A DNA stretch of 64,000 nt from assembly GCA_026129905.1 (NCBI GenBank), contig JAHCHE010000026.1, positions 1 to 64,000 of the forward strand. The letters are read 5' to 3'. The position numbers were made by a program, and so were the translations under genes. The DNA is from Bryobacteraceae bacterium (lineage in GTDB: Bacteria > Acidobacteriota > Terriglobia > Bryobacterales > Bryobacteraceae). Within the stretch, counting starts at the first letter, position 1. Each line of letters starts with the position of its first letter. Under the pieces are notes generated by a model, which made no database searches, was not told the DNA's origin, and was given only the letters and a program-made list of their open reading frames with translations. Positions 40,370 through 49,526 of this stretch are shown in pieces.

Positions 40370-42007
40370 CTATTCCTGGCTCGGGCTGAGCGGCACGGAA
40401 ACAAACTGACGCTCGCCTTCGGAGATGAGTATGGATTGGCCGTAGCGGCGGCAGGCGTCCAGACCTTCGACGTCGTAGATTTCGCACGGCGGATCGTCCC
40501 ACCAACTGGCCATCGTGTAGCGTCCCGGCGCAACCCCTCGAAATTCGAACAGGCCGTATTCGTTCGTTGACGCCGCCTGGTAGTGTTGCACCCGCCCATA
40601 GGCCGGGTCCGGAATCAGGACTACCGTCGCGCCCAGCGCCACCCGCGTCGGCCCGTCGATCACGTCGCCTTGCACGGCCCCGCTTCGCGTCGTGAAGATC
40701 AGTTCCATCGGCGGCAGCGCTCCGCCGCCAGCCTTGAAGCCCGTCGAAAGGACATCGAATCCGCCCACCCGGGCGCTCTTCAGGTACAGGTCTGGCGCGT
40801 CACCGGTCAGGAAGACGTCGTAGGTTTCGCCCGGAACGAAGGGCAAGGAGAAGGCGCCCTTGGCATCCACCGAGGTCGAACTGGATCGCGTCGCGTCGTC
40901 GTGAGGCTCCAGCGATACGGTGAGTCCGGACAGATCGATCTTCTCCCCCGTTTCGCTGCTCACCGTTCCCGTTAGTTGGGGGTAGGGATTCAGAACCAGT
41001 TCGACGTTGCCGACGGAGGCCTCGGAAACGCTGAGCGGCATGCGCCCCGTCAGCTTCTGGCGGCCTTCGGTTCCATCCGCCACGATCAGGTAGGCGCCGG
41101 GCGTAAGGCCGGTGATCTCGAAACCCTCCGGCGTCGACCGGATCGCGGCCGGCGCGTCGACCATCGCTTCTCCGGCGGGCGCCCGTTGGCGCAATCGGAG
41201 GCTCGCCCCCGGAACGCCGCGGCCCGAGACGCCGCTCACTACCCGCCCGCGCACCCTGACGGTCCGCGCTTTGGTGAGAATCACGTCGGTGTGATCGAGT
41301 ACCGAACCGTACTCCAATTTCAGCAGTGAAGCTTCCAGCAGCTTCGGCGTGGATGGGTAGTACGTGACGACGAACGACTCCTCCGGCTCCGGAATTCCGT
41401 TGGAATCCAGTTTCGTCTGTTCCCGCACCCCCGCGCCCGGATCGGGCCGCGAGTAGGCCACCGCGAGGTAATACTCGCCCGGGGGCAAACCGTAGATGCG
41501 GTACGCGCCGCGATCGTCCGTGTGCGCCGTACCCGCCTTTTCGTATCCGTGCTGCCCCCGATAGAAGAATTCGCGGTAAAGCTCCACCGGCACGCCGATC
41601 GCCGGCTCGGCGTCGCTGAACTGCACCGTACCGCTGATGACGCCCGCCGGGCGCATCCGGATGGCGACCTGGTCCAGCCGCTCGCCTGGCAACAGAGGGA
41701 AATAGGCCGGCAAACGGGTGTTCTCGAGGTTGGCGAAGTAAGCGTGCAGGTAACCGGGGTGCTTCGCGATCACCGAGTACCGTCCGGACGGCAGATCCGA
41801 AAACGTAAACCTCCCGGCGTCGTCGGTGGACGTTCCGAGCGAGGGCAGGATCTTCGAGGCGGGCCGCAGCACCACCTGCGCGCGCCGCAACGCGCGCCCG
41901 GTGGAGTGATCCACCACCGTTCCCTCAATGCTCCCGCGCGCCTTCGGGTCCGGCGGATACTGGCCGAACAGAAGCGCGGGCAGCAGCATCAAAAGCGCTT
42001 GGCGCAC
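40370..42007 (-). CDS. Secreted protein with repeated carboxypeptidase-regulatory-like domains
   Basis: 545 residues with a short signal peptide (MRQALLMLLPALLFG). At least four Ig-like carboxypeptidase-regulatory/Cna-B-type units follow, each with a SIEGTVVDHSTGRALRRAQV- or GxYxxxGLPPGEYYL-type core (for example GAYRIYGLPPGEYYLAV, FEITGLTPGAYLIV, YGLFEFRGVAPGRYTMA). Such proteins are abundant in Acidobacteria and probably sit in the envelope. Function unknown. Convergent with panC, three bases between stops. Confidence 0.8.
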   Translation of the reverse strand: MRQALLMLLPALLFGQYPPDPKARGSIEGTVVDHSTGRALRRAQVVLRPASKILPSLGTSTDDAGRFTFSDLPSGRYSVIAKHPGYLHAYFANLENTRLPAYFPLLPGERLDQVAIRMRPAGVISGTVQFSDAEPAIGVPVELYREFFYRGQHGYEKAGTAHTDDRGAYRIYGLPPGEYYLAVAYSRPDPGAGVREQTKLDSNGIPEPEESFVVTYYPSTPKLLEASLLKLEYGSVLDHTDVILTKARTVRVRGRVVSGVSGRGVPGASLRLRQRAPAGEAMVDAPAAIRSTPEGFEITGLTPGAYLIVADGTEGRQKLTGRMPLSVSEASVGNVELVLNPYPQLTGTVSSETGEKIDLSGLTVSLEPHDDATRSSSTSVDAKGAFSLPFVPGETYDVFLTGDAPDLYLKSARVGGFDVLSTGFKAGGGALPPMELIFTTRSGAVQGDVIDGPTRVALGATVVLIPDPAYGRVQHYQAASTNEYGLFEFRGVAPGRYTMASWWDDPPCEIYDVEGLDACRRYGQSILISEGERQFVSVPLSPSQE

Positions 42008-42074
42008 TCTCTCAGGTTAAGACGGCCGGCGGCGGGGCGGCGTGGAGACGCCTGCGATAGCATGGGAGGACCCG

Positions 42075-43547
42075 GTGCTGGAAGTATTCCTCTGCCATTC
42101 CCGCGCCGATCGGGATTTGGCCCAGGCGATTGCCGATCGCCTGGATCGCACAGCCGAAGCGCACGTGAACCTCGAAGCGTGTCCTTCCGCCGCCGGCCAG
42201 ACTGTGGCCGAGGCCTGGGAGGCAGGACTATCCTGCGCCGCCGTCCTTCTCCTGCTTACGCCCGACGCCGCGCCGGAGCGGTTGCGCCGCGAGGACTGGG
42301 AGGGGCTGCTCCGTCACAAGAATGACCGGCTTGGAACCCCGGTGGCCGTCATTCTCGCCGCGGACTGCCGCTATCCGAGGCTGCTGGAGAGGGGCCAGTT
42401 CTATCGCTGGATCGACGACCCGTCCGAGACGTTGCGCGAGATCGCGAAGTGGGTTCTCAGCCTTCACCCGGACGTCGCGTCCCAGCTTGCTCCGGACCCG
42501 CTCCCCTGGTTCGACGGTCGCGGCCCGGAGTTGAACGAGCTGCGGGAGACGCTGGCCGACGCCGCGGGCGCCGTCGTTCTGATCAACGATCGGCCCGGGA
42601 GCGGCAAGACGGCGCTGGCCCAGCAGTTCGCCCACTCCGCGAGCCCGTGGTTTCGAGATATCGTCTGGGTCGATTGCGGCGGGCGGTCGCAAACAGCGGT
42701 CGTGAGCGAACTCGCGTCGCACGTCGGCGTCGCCGCCGAGGGTTCTCTGCCAGTGATTGCCGCCGCCATCAACAGTGCGCTGACGAACCGGCGGCTGCTG
42801 ATCGTGCTTGACGACCTGGATCGGAGCCTTCCGTTCGATCCTCCCGTCAAGGCGCGCAGTTCGCTGCTGGTTACGACGCGCCGCGAGGACTTCAAGACGC
42901 CGGAACACGCCACGGTGATGCGAGTCGGCGCCGTCGGCGTCCCGCCTTCGGGCCAGCCTGCGGATTCCGATGCCCGGCGGCTGTTGCAGGCGATATCGGC
43001 ATGCCGGCCCAACGGCTTCCCGATGGCGTTGGCGGCTCGCATCGCGGGGCTTGACGAAGGCGCTGCGGCCGCTGCGTGCGCCTGCCTGCAAGCCGAACGC
43101 CGGATCGATCCTTTCGTCGCCCCGCGCGGACGCTACCGCTTGAACGGGTGTGGCCGGCTGGCCGAGGAGCTTCCGGCGCCCGATACCGAAGCGCTCCGCC
43201 GCCGGCACGCCGAGGAACTCACCGCCCTGTTCGCCGAGTGGAGGACGCAGCCCGATCGATCCGCGCAACTGCTGCCGGAGTTGGACTCCGCGCTCGAATG
43301 GGCTTTGCGCGTGGACTGGAATCTTGCGAAGCGCCTGGCGGAATGCGCCTTCGCCGCACAGCAATCGCAGGCGCGACGGCTGGACGCCGCCGGTACGCTC
43401 GATTGCCTGCTCGCGGCCGCGGAGAAACGGCGGGACGAAGAGGTCGCCGCGATGTGCCGTTGGGAGCTATCCTGGCTCCGGGATTTCGAGAGCAACGTGC
43501 AGCGGCCGCCGGCTGCCGGCGATCAACTCGCGTTCGACTTTTCCTAA
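42075..43547 (+). CDS. TIR domain-NB-ARC STAND protein
   Basis: 490 residues from GTG 42075, which has GGGAGGA upstream; GTG 42042 would add 11. The TIR domain starts VFLCHSRADRDLAQAIADRL. The NB-ARC/STAND module follows: FDGRGPELNEL lead-in, Walker A NDRPGSGKTAL, Walker B RLLIVLDDLD, sensor-like SSLLVTTRRED, and GFPMALAARIAG in place of the GLPLA motif. Where the NADase Glu is expected (WCRKE-type motif) the residues are RREDW, with Glu-Asp one position out of register. The C-terminal 100 residues are helical without clear repeats. TIR-STAND proteins commonly act in phage-triggered cell death; no partner gene is adjacent. Confidence 0.82.
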   Translation: MLEVFLCHSRADRDLAQAIADRLDRTAEAHVNLEACPSAAGQTVAEAWEAGLSCAAVLLLLTPDAAPERLRREDWEGLLRHKNDRLGTPVAVILAADCRYPRLLERGQFYRWIDDPSETLREIAKWVLSLHPDVASQLAPDPLPWFDGRGPELNELRETLADAAGAVVLINDRPGSGKTALAQQFAHSASPWFRDIVWVDCGGRSQTAVVSELASHVGVAAEGSLPVIAAAINSALTNRRLLIVLDDLDRSLPFDPPVKARSSLLVTTRREDFKTPEHATVMRVGAVGVPPSGQPADSDARRLLQAISACRPNGFPMALAARIAGLDEGAAAAACACLQAERRIDPFVAPRGRYRLNGCGRLAEELPAPDTEALRRRHAEELTALFAEWRTQPDRSAQLLPELDSALEWALRVDWNLAKRLAECAFAAQQSQARRLDAAGTLDCLLAAAEKRRDEEVAAMCRWELSWLRDFESNVQRPPAAGDQLAFDFS

Positions 43548-43655
43548 CCAGGCGTCGCCACAAGTGTTCACGCCACTGTGGCATTACGATAGCGGCAACC
43601 GATCGCGTCGTTATTCCGCTGCGCTCATGCAATATTCCGCTGGCGACGCCTGGTT
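43546..43655. repeat. Perfect 15-bp inverted repeat with 80-base interior after the TIR gene
   Basis: AACCAGGCGTCGCCA (43546-43560) and TGGCGACGCCTGGTT (43641-43655) are exact reverse complements. The left arm overlaps the TIR-NB-ARC stop codon (TAA 43545-43547), and the right arm ends 13 bases before the convergent nitrilase stop. The interior holds further short complementary words (AGCGG ... CCGCT). It could be a structured RNA, a small palindromic element, or a bidirectional 3'-end structure. No reverse transcriptase is nearby. Confidence 0.55.
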
Positions 43656-43668
43656 TGTTCCGGACGTC

Positions 43669-44844
43669 TTACTTGTGATGCCTCTCGGTCTCGCTCCGGA
43701 GCTTGCGCAACTGCTCACTGGCGGCGCGGTCGATCCACGTGCGGGGGAACTCATCGCGGAGCTTTTCGAAGGCCCGAACCGCTTCTTCGGTCTTGCCGGC
43801 TTTCAACAGCGCCTGCGCTTCCGCGTAGCGCTCGTTGCCGATGGTGAGGGTCTTGCCGCCGACGCGCACAGCCTCCTCGATCGTGGTGGTCTCCGGCAGT
43901 TTCTTCAGGACCGGAGGGTTGGGGTCGGTCAGCAGGCCGTAGGCGGCGGGGTTGCGTTCGCGGAATAGCCGGGTGCGCATGTCGGTCTGCGAGTTCAGCG
44001 CGTCGCCCGCCTCGCGCCCGCCGAAGGGGTCGATCACCGCCATCACGATATCGTTCGAGTTCTTCTCTTCCGCGAGCACCTTGCCTTGCGGCGAAATGAC
44101 CATCGAGCCGCCGCCGCGCATCGCCACGACGAGGTAGAGGAAGTTGTCCACGGCTCGCGTGCGGAACGCCGCCCGGCTCATGTCCTGGCCGCCATATGAC
44201 GCGCCGCCCATCGTCGGCACGAAAACGATGTCCGCTCCGGCCAGCGCCAGGCTCCGGACGGCCTCCGGCATCACCATGTCGTAGCAGATCAGCATGCCGA
44301 CGCCGCCGAGGTCGGGCGTTTCAAAAACGGGAAAGGCGCCGCCGCGCTTGCGGCTCGATTCGTGGAGCGGCAGGTTGACCTTGTAATAACGCCCGATCTC
44401 TTTGCCGTCGCGGCCGAGGAAAAAGGCCGCGTTGCGATACGTCCCGTCCGGGTCCGCGATGTCGCTGGAACAGACCAGGTACATCCCTTGCGCCGCCGCG
44501 GCCCGGCCCAAGCGCGCGAGCATTCGCTCCACCGCTCGCGGCAGCACCTGGATCATGCTCGCCTCGTTGCCCGTTTCCCAGTGCAGCAGGCCCATGGTGT
44601 CTTCGGGCAAGGCGAGAACGTCGCAGCGCGATTCGCCCGCGCGGCGGACGATGCCTTCCAACGCGTCGAGGTTCTTGTCCGCTTCGGCGAGCGCTTCCGC
44701 CGGCGTCAGGCGCCAGTCGATCAACCGCGTGGCCGGCTGGGCGGCGCAGACGCGGACCTCCCGTTCGGCGGCCGGCGGCGCCTGGGCCCACGCCACGGAA
44801 ATGGCGGCCAGCAGCAACGGCGCGAATTTAACGGCGTGTCTCAT
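43669..44844 (-). CDS. Exported nitrilase-superfamily (carbon-nitrogen hydrolase) protein
   Basis: 391 residues with a signal peptide (about 1-20). The catalytic triad is visible: Glu81 (LALPEDTM), Lys155 (RYYKVNLPL) and Cys187 (LICYDMVMPE). A C-terminal extension of about 70 residues contains a TPR-like helix pair (EAQALLKAGKTEEAVRAFEK). Likely an amidase or nitrilase acting in the periplasm on an unknown amide. Last gene of the operon 48328-43669, eight bases after the glycosyltransferase. Confidence 0.85.
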   Translation of the reverse strand: MRHAVKFAPLLLAAISVAWAQAPPAAEREVRVCAAQPATRLIDWRLTPAEALAEADKNLDALEGIVRRAGESRCDVLALPEDTMGLLHWETGNEASMIQVLPRAVERMLARLGRAAAAQGMYLVCSSDIADPDGTYRNAAFFLGRDGKEIGRYYKVNLPLHESSRKRGGAFPVFETPDLGGVGMLICYDMVMPEAVRSLALAGADIVFVPTMGGASYGGQDMSRAAFRTRAVDNFLYLVVAMRGGGSMVISPQGKVLAEEKNSNDIVMAVIDPFGGREAGDALNSQTDMRTRLFRERNPAAYGLLTDPNPPVLKKLPETTTIEEAVRVGGKTLTIGNERYAEAQALLKAGKTEEAVRAFEKLRDEFPRTWIDRAASEQLRKLRSETERHHK

Positions 44845-44852
44845 ATGACGGT

Positions 44853-46547
44853 TCAGTCTCCCGTGAAGTCTTTGCGGAGCTGCGACGGCACGTTGCGCGC
44901 CGGCTTTCCTTCATGATCCACCAATCGGTAGAGTTCGATTCCGCCTCTCCGATCGCCGCTGCCGCGCCGCTGCGGGAATCTGCCGGCAAGCTGCCACTGC
45001 TGGGGATTCCCTTTCAATACCTGCTCCAGCAGAATGTGGTGCAGCGGCGGCCGGGGAGGATCCGTGTCGAACACTACCAGCCCTACCGGCACGTCCGCCA
45101 GGAACTGGTTCAGCTCCTCGGGCGTGTTGAACAGCAGTCTCGCGTTCCACCCGAACCAGGTAGCGGAAGAGAGGATCTTACTCCCTCGCAGCACGATGTG
45201 GCCCGGGCGCCTGGGCTCGTTCATCGCCATTTCCGAGATGAACATGCCTTCGCCCGAAGGGTCCGAGGAGACCAGCGCCACCGACTGGCTGAGGCGCGGA
45301 TCCTTGAGAATCTCCAAGGCGACCGGCTCGAAGCCCACGTATTCCTTCGGCCGCAAGTGGCGATAGTCGACGAAGAAGAGAACGGCGAGAATCAGGACGA
45401 TTGCCGCGACGGCGAGCTTCGGGGCGAGGCGCCGGAGCGGCTTCAGCGAGAAGACGCAGACGAGGCCGGCGATCGCGAACAGGAAGACCGGAGGGAGCAT
45501 GTTCAACAGGTGCCGGGGCGGCCGGGCAGGCGTAACCAGCGCGCGCATCATGACCATGCAGACGATCGCGGCGGCAGAGGCGGCCCAGATGCCGCCGACG
45601 CTGCGCCGTCTCACCATCGGGACCAAAACGCGATCGGCCAGCCCGATGCCGATGAACGGAACGAGTCCGACGCCGGCAAAGACGATAAACGCGTCGTACC
45701 AGGAGCTCCCGAGATTCTGCGGCGATCGCACCATGCCGCTGGTGGGCACCGCGCTTTCGTGCGTCGCCCCTGGCGCCAGGTAGTACCACGGCCCGGCCAG
45801 CGCCAGCACCACCAGCGCGGCGGCCCAATAGGACGGCTTGAGCAGGAACCGGAAGCGCCTCGTCAGCAGCACGCACAGCGGCGGGATTCCCGCGAGCATG
45901 AATCCGGTTCCTTTCGTGAGCGCCGCCAGCGCCGCGAAGAAGCCAAACGCCATCGAGTAGCGGCCCTTCTCCGAGTCGAGATACCAGGCATAGCAAACCA
46001 CAGCCAGAAACACCGTGGTCGCCGTCATCAGCTCCGCCATCATTTCCCTGGTGAAAGCCTGCACCAGCGGGTGGGCCGCCACCATCAGTCCGGCGGTCAC
46101 GGCGATGGGCGCCGGGAATTCACGCCGCGCGACGGTGAAGGTGAGCGTGGCCAACAGCGCGGCCATCGCCGCCAGCAGCAGCATGAGCGACGCCCGGTGC
46201 GGCGAAAACACCAACGTCCAGGCCGCCTGCACGACGTAGAAGCCCGGAGGCCAATGGCCGAGGCCGACCTTCGGATAGTGCTCGTAGTACCGCTTCGCGT
46301 ACTCGATGGGCGAGGTGAAGTCTAGTGAAGCAAGCGACCCGATGTAGTCGCGCACCATCAGCCCGGTTATGTAATGCGCAGGCTCGTCGGCGTGCTCGCC
46401 GAATTCGCTGCCATAGGCGCCGCCGACCCATTGCAGCGCGACGGCGACGGCGAAATAGAGCAGGAACGCCAGCAGGATCGCCTTTCGCGAAGATCCCTCG
46501 CGCGAGGCGCCCTTCAGGCGGGTTGTCACGTCCAATTCCCCGATCAC
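44853..46547 (-). CDS. GT-C fold glycosyltransferase-like membrane protein
   Basis: 564 residues with about ten to twelve membrane helices. The first periplasmic loop has the acidic motif EHADEPAHYI (Asp54-Glu55), the catalytic signature of ArnT/PMT/GT39-type enzymes that use polyprenyl-phosphate sugars. A C-terminal periplasmic domain of about 130 residues follows. Its start overlaps the CocE hydrolase stop by four bases, so the genes are translationally coupled. Acceptor unknown. Confidence 0.8.
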   Translation of the reverse strand: MIGELDVTTRLKGASREGSSRKAILLAFLLYFAVAVALQWVGGAYGSEFGEHADEPAHYITGLMVRDYIGSLASLDFTSPIEYAKRYYEHYPKVGLGHWPPGFYVVQAAWTLVFSPHRASLMLLLAAMAALLATLTFTVARREFPAPIAVTAGLMVAAHPLVQAFTREMMAELMTATTVFLAVVCYAWYLDSEKGRYSMAFGFFAALAALTKGTGFMLAGIPPLCVLLTRRFRFLLKPSYWAAALVVLALAGPWYYLAPGATHESAVPTSGMVRSPQNLGSSWYDAFIVFAGVGLVPFIGIGLADRVLVPMVRRRSVGGIWAASAAAIVCMVMMRALVTPARPPRHLLNMLPPVFLFAIAGLVCVFSLKPLRRLAPKLAVAAIVLILAVLFFVDYRHLRPKEYVGFEPVALEILKDPRLSQSVALVSSDPSGEGMFISEMAMNEPRRPGHIVLRGSKILSSATWFGWNARLLFNTPEELNQFLADVPVGLVVFDTDPPRPPLHHILLEQVLKGNPQQWQLAGRFPQRRGSGDRRGGIELYRLVDHEGKPARNVPSQLRKDFTGD

Positions 46548-48328
46548 TGGGAGACCACCGGCAATATCAGAGCGGACGGGTTTTTCGGATCGTGAAAGAC
46601 CGTTTGGGTGGCCTTAACGAAGCCTCGCGCCCCGAAAGTCGGCTTGCCCGTGTTCGGATTGCGGCTGAAGCGGGGGAAATTGCTGCTGGAGACATACAGG
46701 CGGATCCGGTGGCCGGCGCGGAACAGGTTGCTGGTGGCCCAAAGATCGATGTCGTAGCGATAGGTCCGGTTCGCCGCCAGGGGCTCGGCTTTCGTGGTCG
46801 AATTGCGGTAGCGCGCCCGCACAACTCCGTCGGTCAGGAATCGGGCGTACCCGGATGGATCCACGTCCACCAGCATGGCCGTGAAGTCTGTGTCCGGCGC
46901 CGTGGTGGCCGCGTACAGTTCCATTCTGACGTAGCCGGTCGCTTCCAGATCTTTTTCCAGCGGAGGCGTCGAGTACACGAGAACGTCCCGGCGCGCTTCG
47001 TTCGGCCGCTGGTCGAACGGGCCCGGCGGCAGCGCGTCGTTGGCGCAGCAGAGCCGGCCGCCGATGGTCGGCGTCGGGTTGCCGGGGTCGTACTCGAAGA
47101 CATCCGGTTGTTGAGGTTCGGGCCGGTTCAGGCTCAACGCACCGTCTCCGGCCACGGTATTCGCCCCCTTGGCGGCGCTCAGATAGAACTTGGTCGGTCT
47201 GGCCCGCCGGGGCGGGAATTCGTCTTCCTCGCGCCAGGCATTGGCGCCCATCACGAACAAAACCACCGGCTTGCCCGAGGCGTACTCATTGGCAACGCCC
47301 TTCAGCGCATAGTCGAACCAGGCGAGGGCCGTCCCAGTCATGTCGAGCACGGCCTGCTTGCCGAACACGACATCGCCGATCTTGCCCTCCGGTGACGTGC
47401 TGGCATGCGCCCAGGGTCCGACCATCAACCGCTGCCCTTGGCGCGCCTCGGCTGTATTGGAGCTCTCCCGAAGACCGGTGAAGTTCTTAATCGAACCCTT
47501 CATGAAGATATCGTGCCAACCCGCACCGTGGAGGCCCTTGACGGTGAGTTCCGGATAATGGTCCGAGATCTTCCAGCGCTTCCAGTAGCTGTCGTCGGTT
47601 TCATGTCGGACCCAGTCGCGAAAATAGGGCGCCAGGTCGGCCGGCTGCGGAAGGCCGGCGACACGGTACTCATCCACGGGCATTTCCCAAACCCAATCGC
47701 GCGGGCGTGACACGAGCTTGCGCCGCGCCGTGTCCTGTGCCAGCCCGGAGGTCCAGGAACTGGCGAACCACTGCATGAGCGCTCCACTTTCGTATGTCCA
47801 CCCGTCGTAGTACTCGGCGGCCGTAACGTAAGGAAAGATTGCCTTGAGATGGGGCGGCTTGGCGATGGCCGCCAGCATCTGCGTCGCGCCCACGTAGGAG
47901 CCGCCGAACATCCCGACCTGTCTGTTCGAACCGGGCAGGTTCGCCGCCCATTCCACCGTGTCGTAGCCGTCCTCGCTCTCGTTGAGAAAAGGATAGAATT
48001 CGCCTTCGGAGTCGAATCGTCCGCGGGTGTCCTGAATAACGACGATGTAGCCGCGCGCCGCCATGGCTTCGGCTTCCGCCGCGGCGCCCTTGCGGTTGTA
48101 GGGCGTGCGCTGAAGCAGCAGGGGGTACTTTCCTTCCGTTTCGGGACGGTAGACATCGGCGACCAGCGCCACGCCGTCGCGCATCGCGGTTCGAACCCCC
48201 GTTTCCGTCCTCACGGCAAGCCGGTCGCCGGCGCCGGACGCCGCCGTAGCGAACAATCCCACAACCAGCGCGCATACGGGGAGGCGAGAGAGCGCGTGCG
48301 TGGCGATGATGATCCTGGAGTCCACCAT
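46544..48328 (-). CDS. CocE/NonD family hydrolase (X-Pro dipeptidyl-peptidase-like)
   Basis: 594 residues with a signal peptide (about 1-33). The alpha/beta-hydrolase nucleophile is Ser in MFGGSYVGATQ, and the domain opens with RTAMRDGVALVADVYRPETE as in CocE/PepX enzymes. The C-terminal beta-sandwich (RAGHRIRLYVSSSNFPRFSR) completes the family architecture. Acts on esters or acyl-amino compounds. First gene of a three-gene operon with the GT-C protein and the nitrilase. Divergent from the aldolase gene. Confidence 0.9.
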   Translation of the reverse strand: MVDSRIIIATHALSRLPVCALVVGLFATAASGAGDRLAVRTETGVRTAMRDGVALVADVYRPETEGKYPLLLQRTPYNRKGAAAEAEAMAARGYIVVIQDTRGRFDSEGEFYPFLNESEDGYDTVEWAANLPGSNRQVGMFGGSYVGATQMLAAIAKPPHLKAIFPYVTAAEYYDGWTYESGALMQWFASSWTSGLAQDTARRKLVSRPRDWVWEMPVDEYRVAGLPQPADLAPYFRDWVRHETDDSYWKRWKISDHYPELTVKGLHGAGWHDIFMKGSIKNFTGLRESSNTAEARQGQRLMVGPWAHASTSPEGKIGDVVFGKQAVLDMTGTALAWFDYALKGVANEYASGKPVVLFVMGANAWREEDEFPPRRARPTKFYLSAAKGANTVAGDGALSLNRPEPQQPDVFEYDPGNPTPTIGGRLCCANDALPPGPFDQRPNEARRDVLVYSTPPLEKDLEATGYVRMELYAATTAPDTDFTAMLVDVDPSGYARFLTDGVVRARYRNSTTKAEPLAANRTYRYDIDLWATSNLFRAGHRIRLYVSSSNFPRFSRNPNTGKPTFGARGFVKATQTVFHDPKNPSALILPVVSQ

Positions 48329-48392
48329 TTGAGTGTATGCAATCCAAACGGGATCGTTTGCGCCGGGAGGCGGTCGGCGAAGCCAACAGTAC

Positions 48393-48398
48393 TATAAT
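48393..48398 (+). promoter_or_regulatory. Consensus -10 box of the aldolase gene
   Basis: A perfect TATAAT lies 27 bases before ATG 48426. The -35 region about 17 bases further upstream is not consensus. Transcription would start near 48405. Confidence 0.45.
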
Positions 48399-48425
48399 GC
48401 AATGCGCATGTCAGGAGCAAAACCG

Positions 48426-49301
48426 ATGCCAGCCGGATGGACAATCCCCTGCTTAGCCGTAGGAGCAATTCTGATGCCGATCGCCTCGACCGTGACCGCC
48501 GCCGACAATCTCTGGGAAAACCCCGTCAAGAAACTCCTTCGCGAAAACAAGCCGGTTATCGGCGCGACCATTACCGTCCCCAGCGTCGAAACCGCCTCGC
48601 AACTGGCCAACGCCGGGTTCGACTTCCTTTGGATCGAGATGGAGCACAGTCCGATCACCTTGGAGACCGCGCGCAACATGATTCTCGCGACGCGCGGGTT
48701 GAAGGCCGCTCCGTTTATCCGCGTCCCCGCCAACGAACTCTGGCTGGCCAAGCGCGCGCTGGACCAGGGAGCGGTGGGCGTGATCTTTCCCTTCACCACC
48801 AACGCCGAACTCGCCCGCCGCGCGGTGGCCGCGTGCAAGTATCCGCCGGAAGGACTCCGCGGCTACGGACCGGGACTGGCGACGTTCCGCTGGCCGGCCC
48901 CGGAGGGCTACGCCGCTTTCGCCAACCGGAACGTCGTGGTGATGCTGATGATCGAGGAAGCCGCGGCGATCAATGACATCGAGCAGATTGCGGCCGTGCC
49001 CGGCGTGGACATCATGTACATTGGCACGAGCGATCTCTCGTATTCGCTCGGTCACCCAAACGACATGAACCATCCGGCGCTGCAAGAGGCGATCGCCAAG
49101 GTGATCGACGCTGGACGCCGGAACAAAGTGGCCGTCGGGCTTCCAGCGCGCAGTCCGGAACAGATGCAGGAGTATGTGAAGCAGGGGATCACCGTTTTTC
49201 AGAGCCCGGCCGATACCGTGATGCTGCTGTCCGGCGCCCGCGCCTACCTCGAGCCCCTGGGCAAGAAGGGCTTCGATCCCAAGCAACAGCCCTTGTACTA
49301 A
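48426..49301 (+). CDS. HpcH/HpaI family aldolase, exported
   Basis: 291 residues. The HpcH/HpaI barrel shows GFDFLWIEMEHSPITLETAR, PFIRVPANE, GAVGVIFPFTTNAE and DIMYIGTSDLSYSLG. Family members reversibly cleave 2-keto-3-deoxy acids with a divalent metal. A hydrophobic N-terminus (IPCLAVGAILMPIASTVTAA) predicts export, uncommon for this family. ATG 48426 was chosen because AGGAG lies eight bases upstream. Divergent from the CocE operon. Confidence 0.87.
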   Translation: MPAGWTIPCLAVGAILMPIASTVTAADNLWENPVKKLLRENKPVIGATITVPSVETASQLANAGFDFLWIEMEHSPITLETARNMILATRGLKAAPFIRVPANELWLAKRALDQGAVGVIFPFTTNAELARRAVAACKYPPEGLRGYGPGLATFRWPAPEGYAAFANRNVVVMLMIEEAAAINDIEQIAAVPGVDIMYIGTSDLSYSLGHPNDMNHPALQEAIAKVIDAGRRNKVAVGLPARSPEQMQEYVKQGITVFQSPADTVMLLSGARAYLEPLGKKGFDPKQQPLY

Positions 49302-49426
49302 CCGGCTCGCTTCGGCCAGAGGGCTGGTAAATTGTTCCGCCGTTTACGTAAAAAGTCCCTGGAGCGCGGCGCGTGAGGACGGGTGGGAAGGTTCCGGCAG
49401 GCGGGCGACTGCGCCGAGCAGTCCTT

Positions 49427-49442
49427 TGGCAGGCGCATTGCT
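49427..49442 (+). promoter_or_regulatory. Sigma-54 promoter candidate for the rhamnose mutarotase gene
   Basis: TGGCAGGCGCATTGCT matches the sigma-54 consensus TGGCA-N6-TTGCT with GG (49428-49429) and GC (49440-49441) exactly ten bases apart. It lies 85 bases before ATG 49527. The rest of the 225-base gap shows no gene. Confidence 0.55.
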
Positions 49443-49526
49443 ACAAGTTTGCTCTAAAATGTTTTTAGCGAGGCGCCGCCGGCCGCGCCGGCTTGGTCGG
49501 GACGGTTGAGCGACAATGAAGGCAGG

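Noticed and set aside
43546..43655. Retron msr-msd RNA
   Set aside because: The inverted arms fit, but no reverse transcriptase gene is within the window next to it and no msd-type stem was recognised. Kept only as a structured element.
44913..46325. Plus-strand frame of 470 codons over the GT-C glycosyltransferase
   Set aside because: Shadow of codon bias; Arg/Gln/His-rich and without start signal, while the membrane protein is clear.
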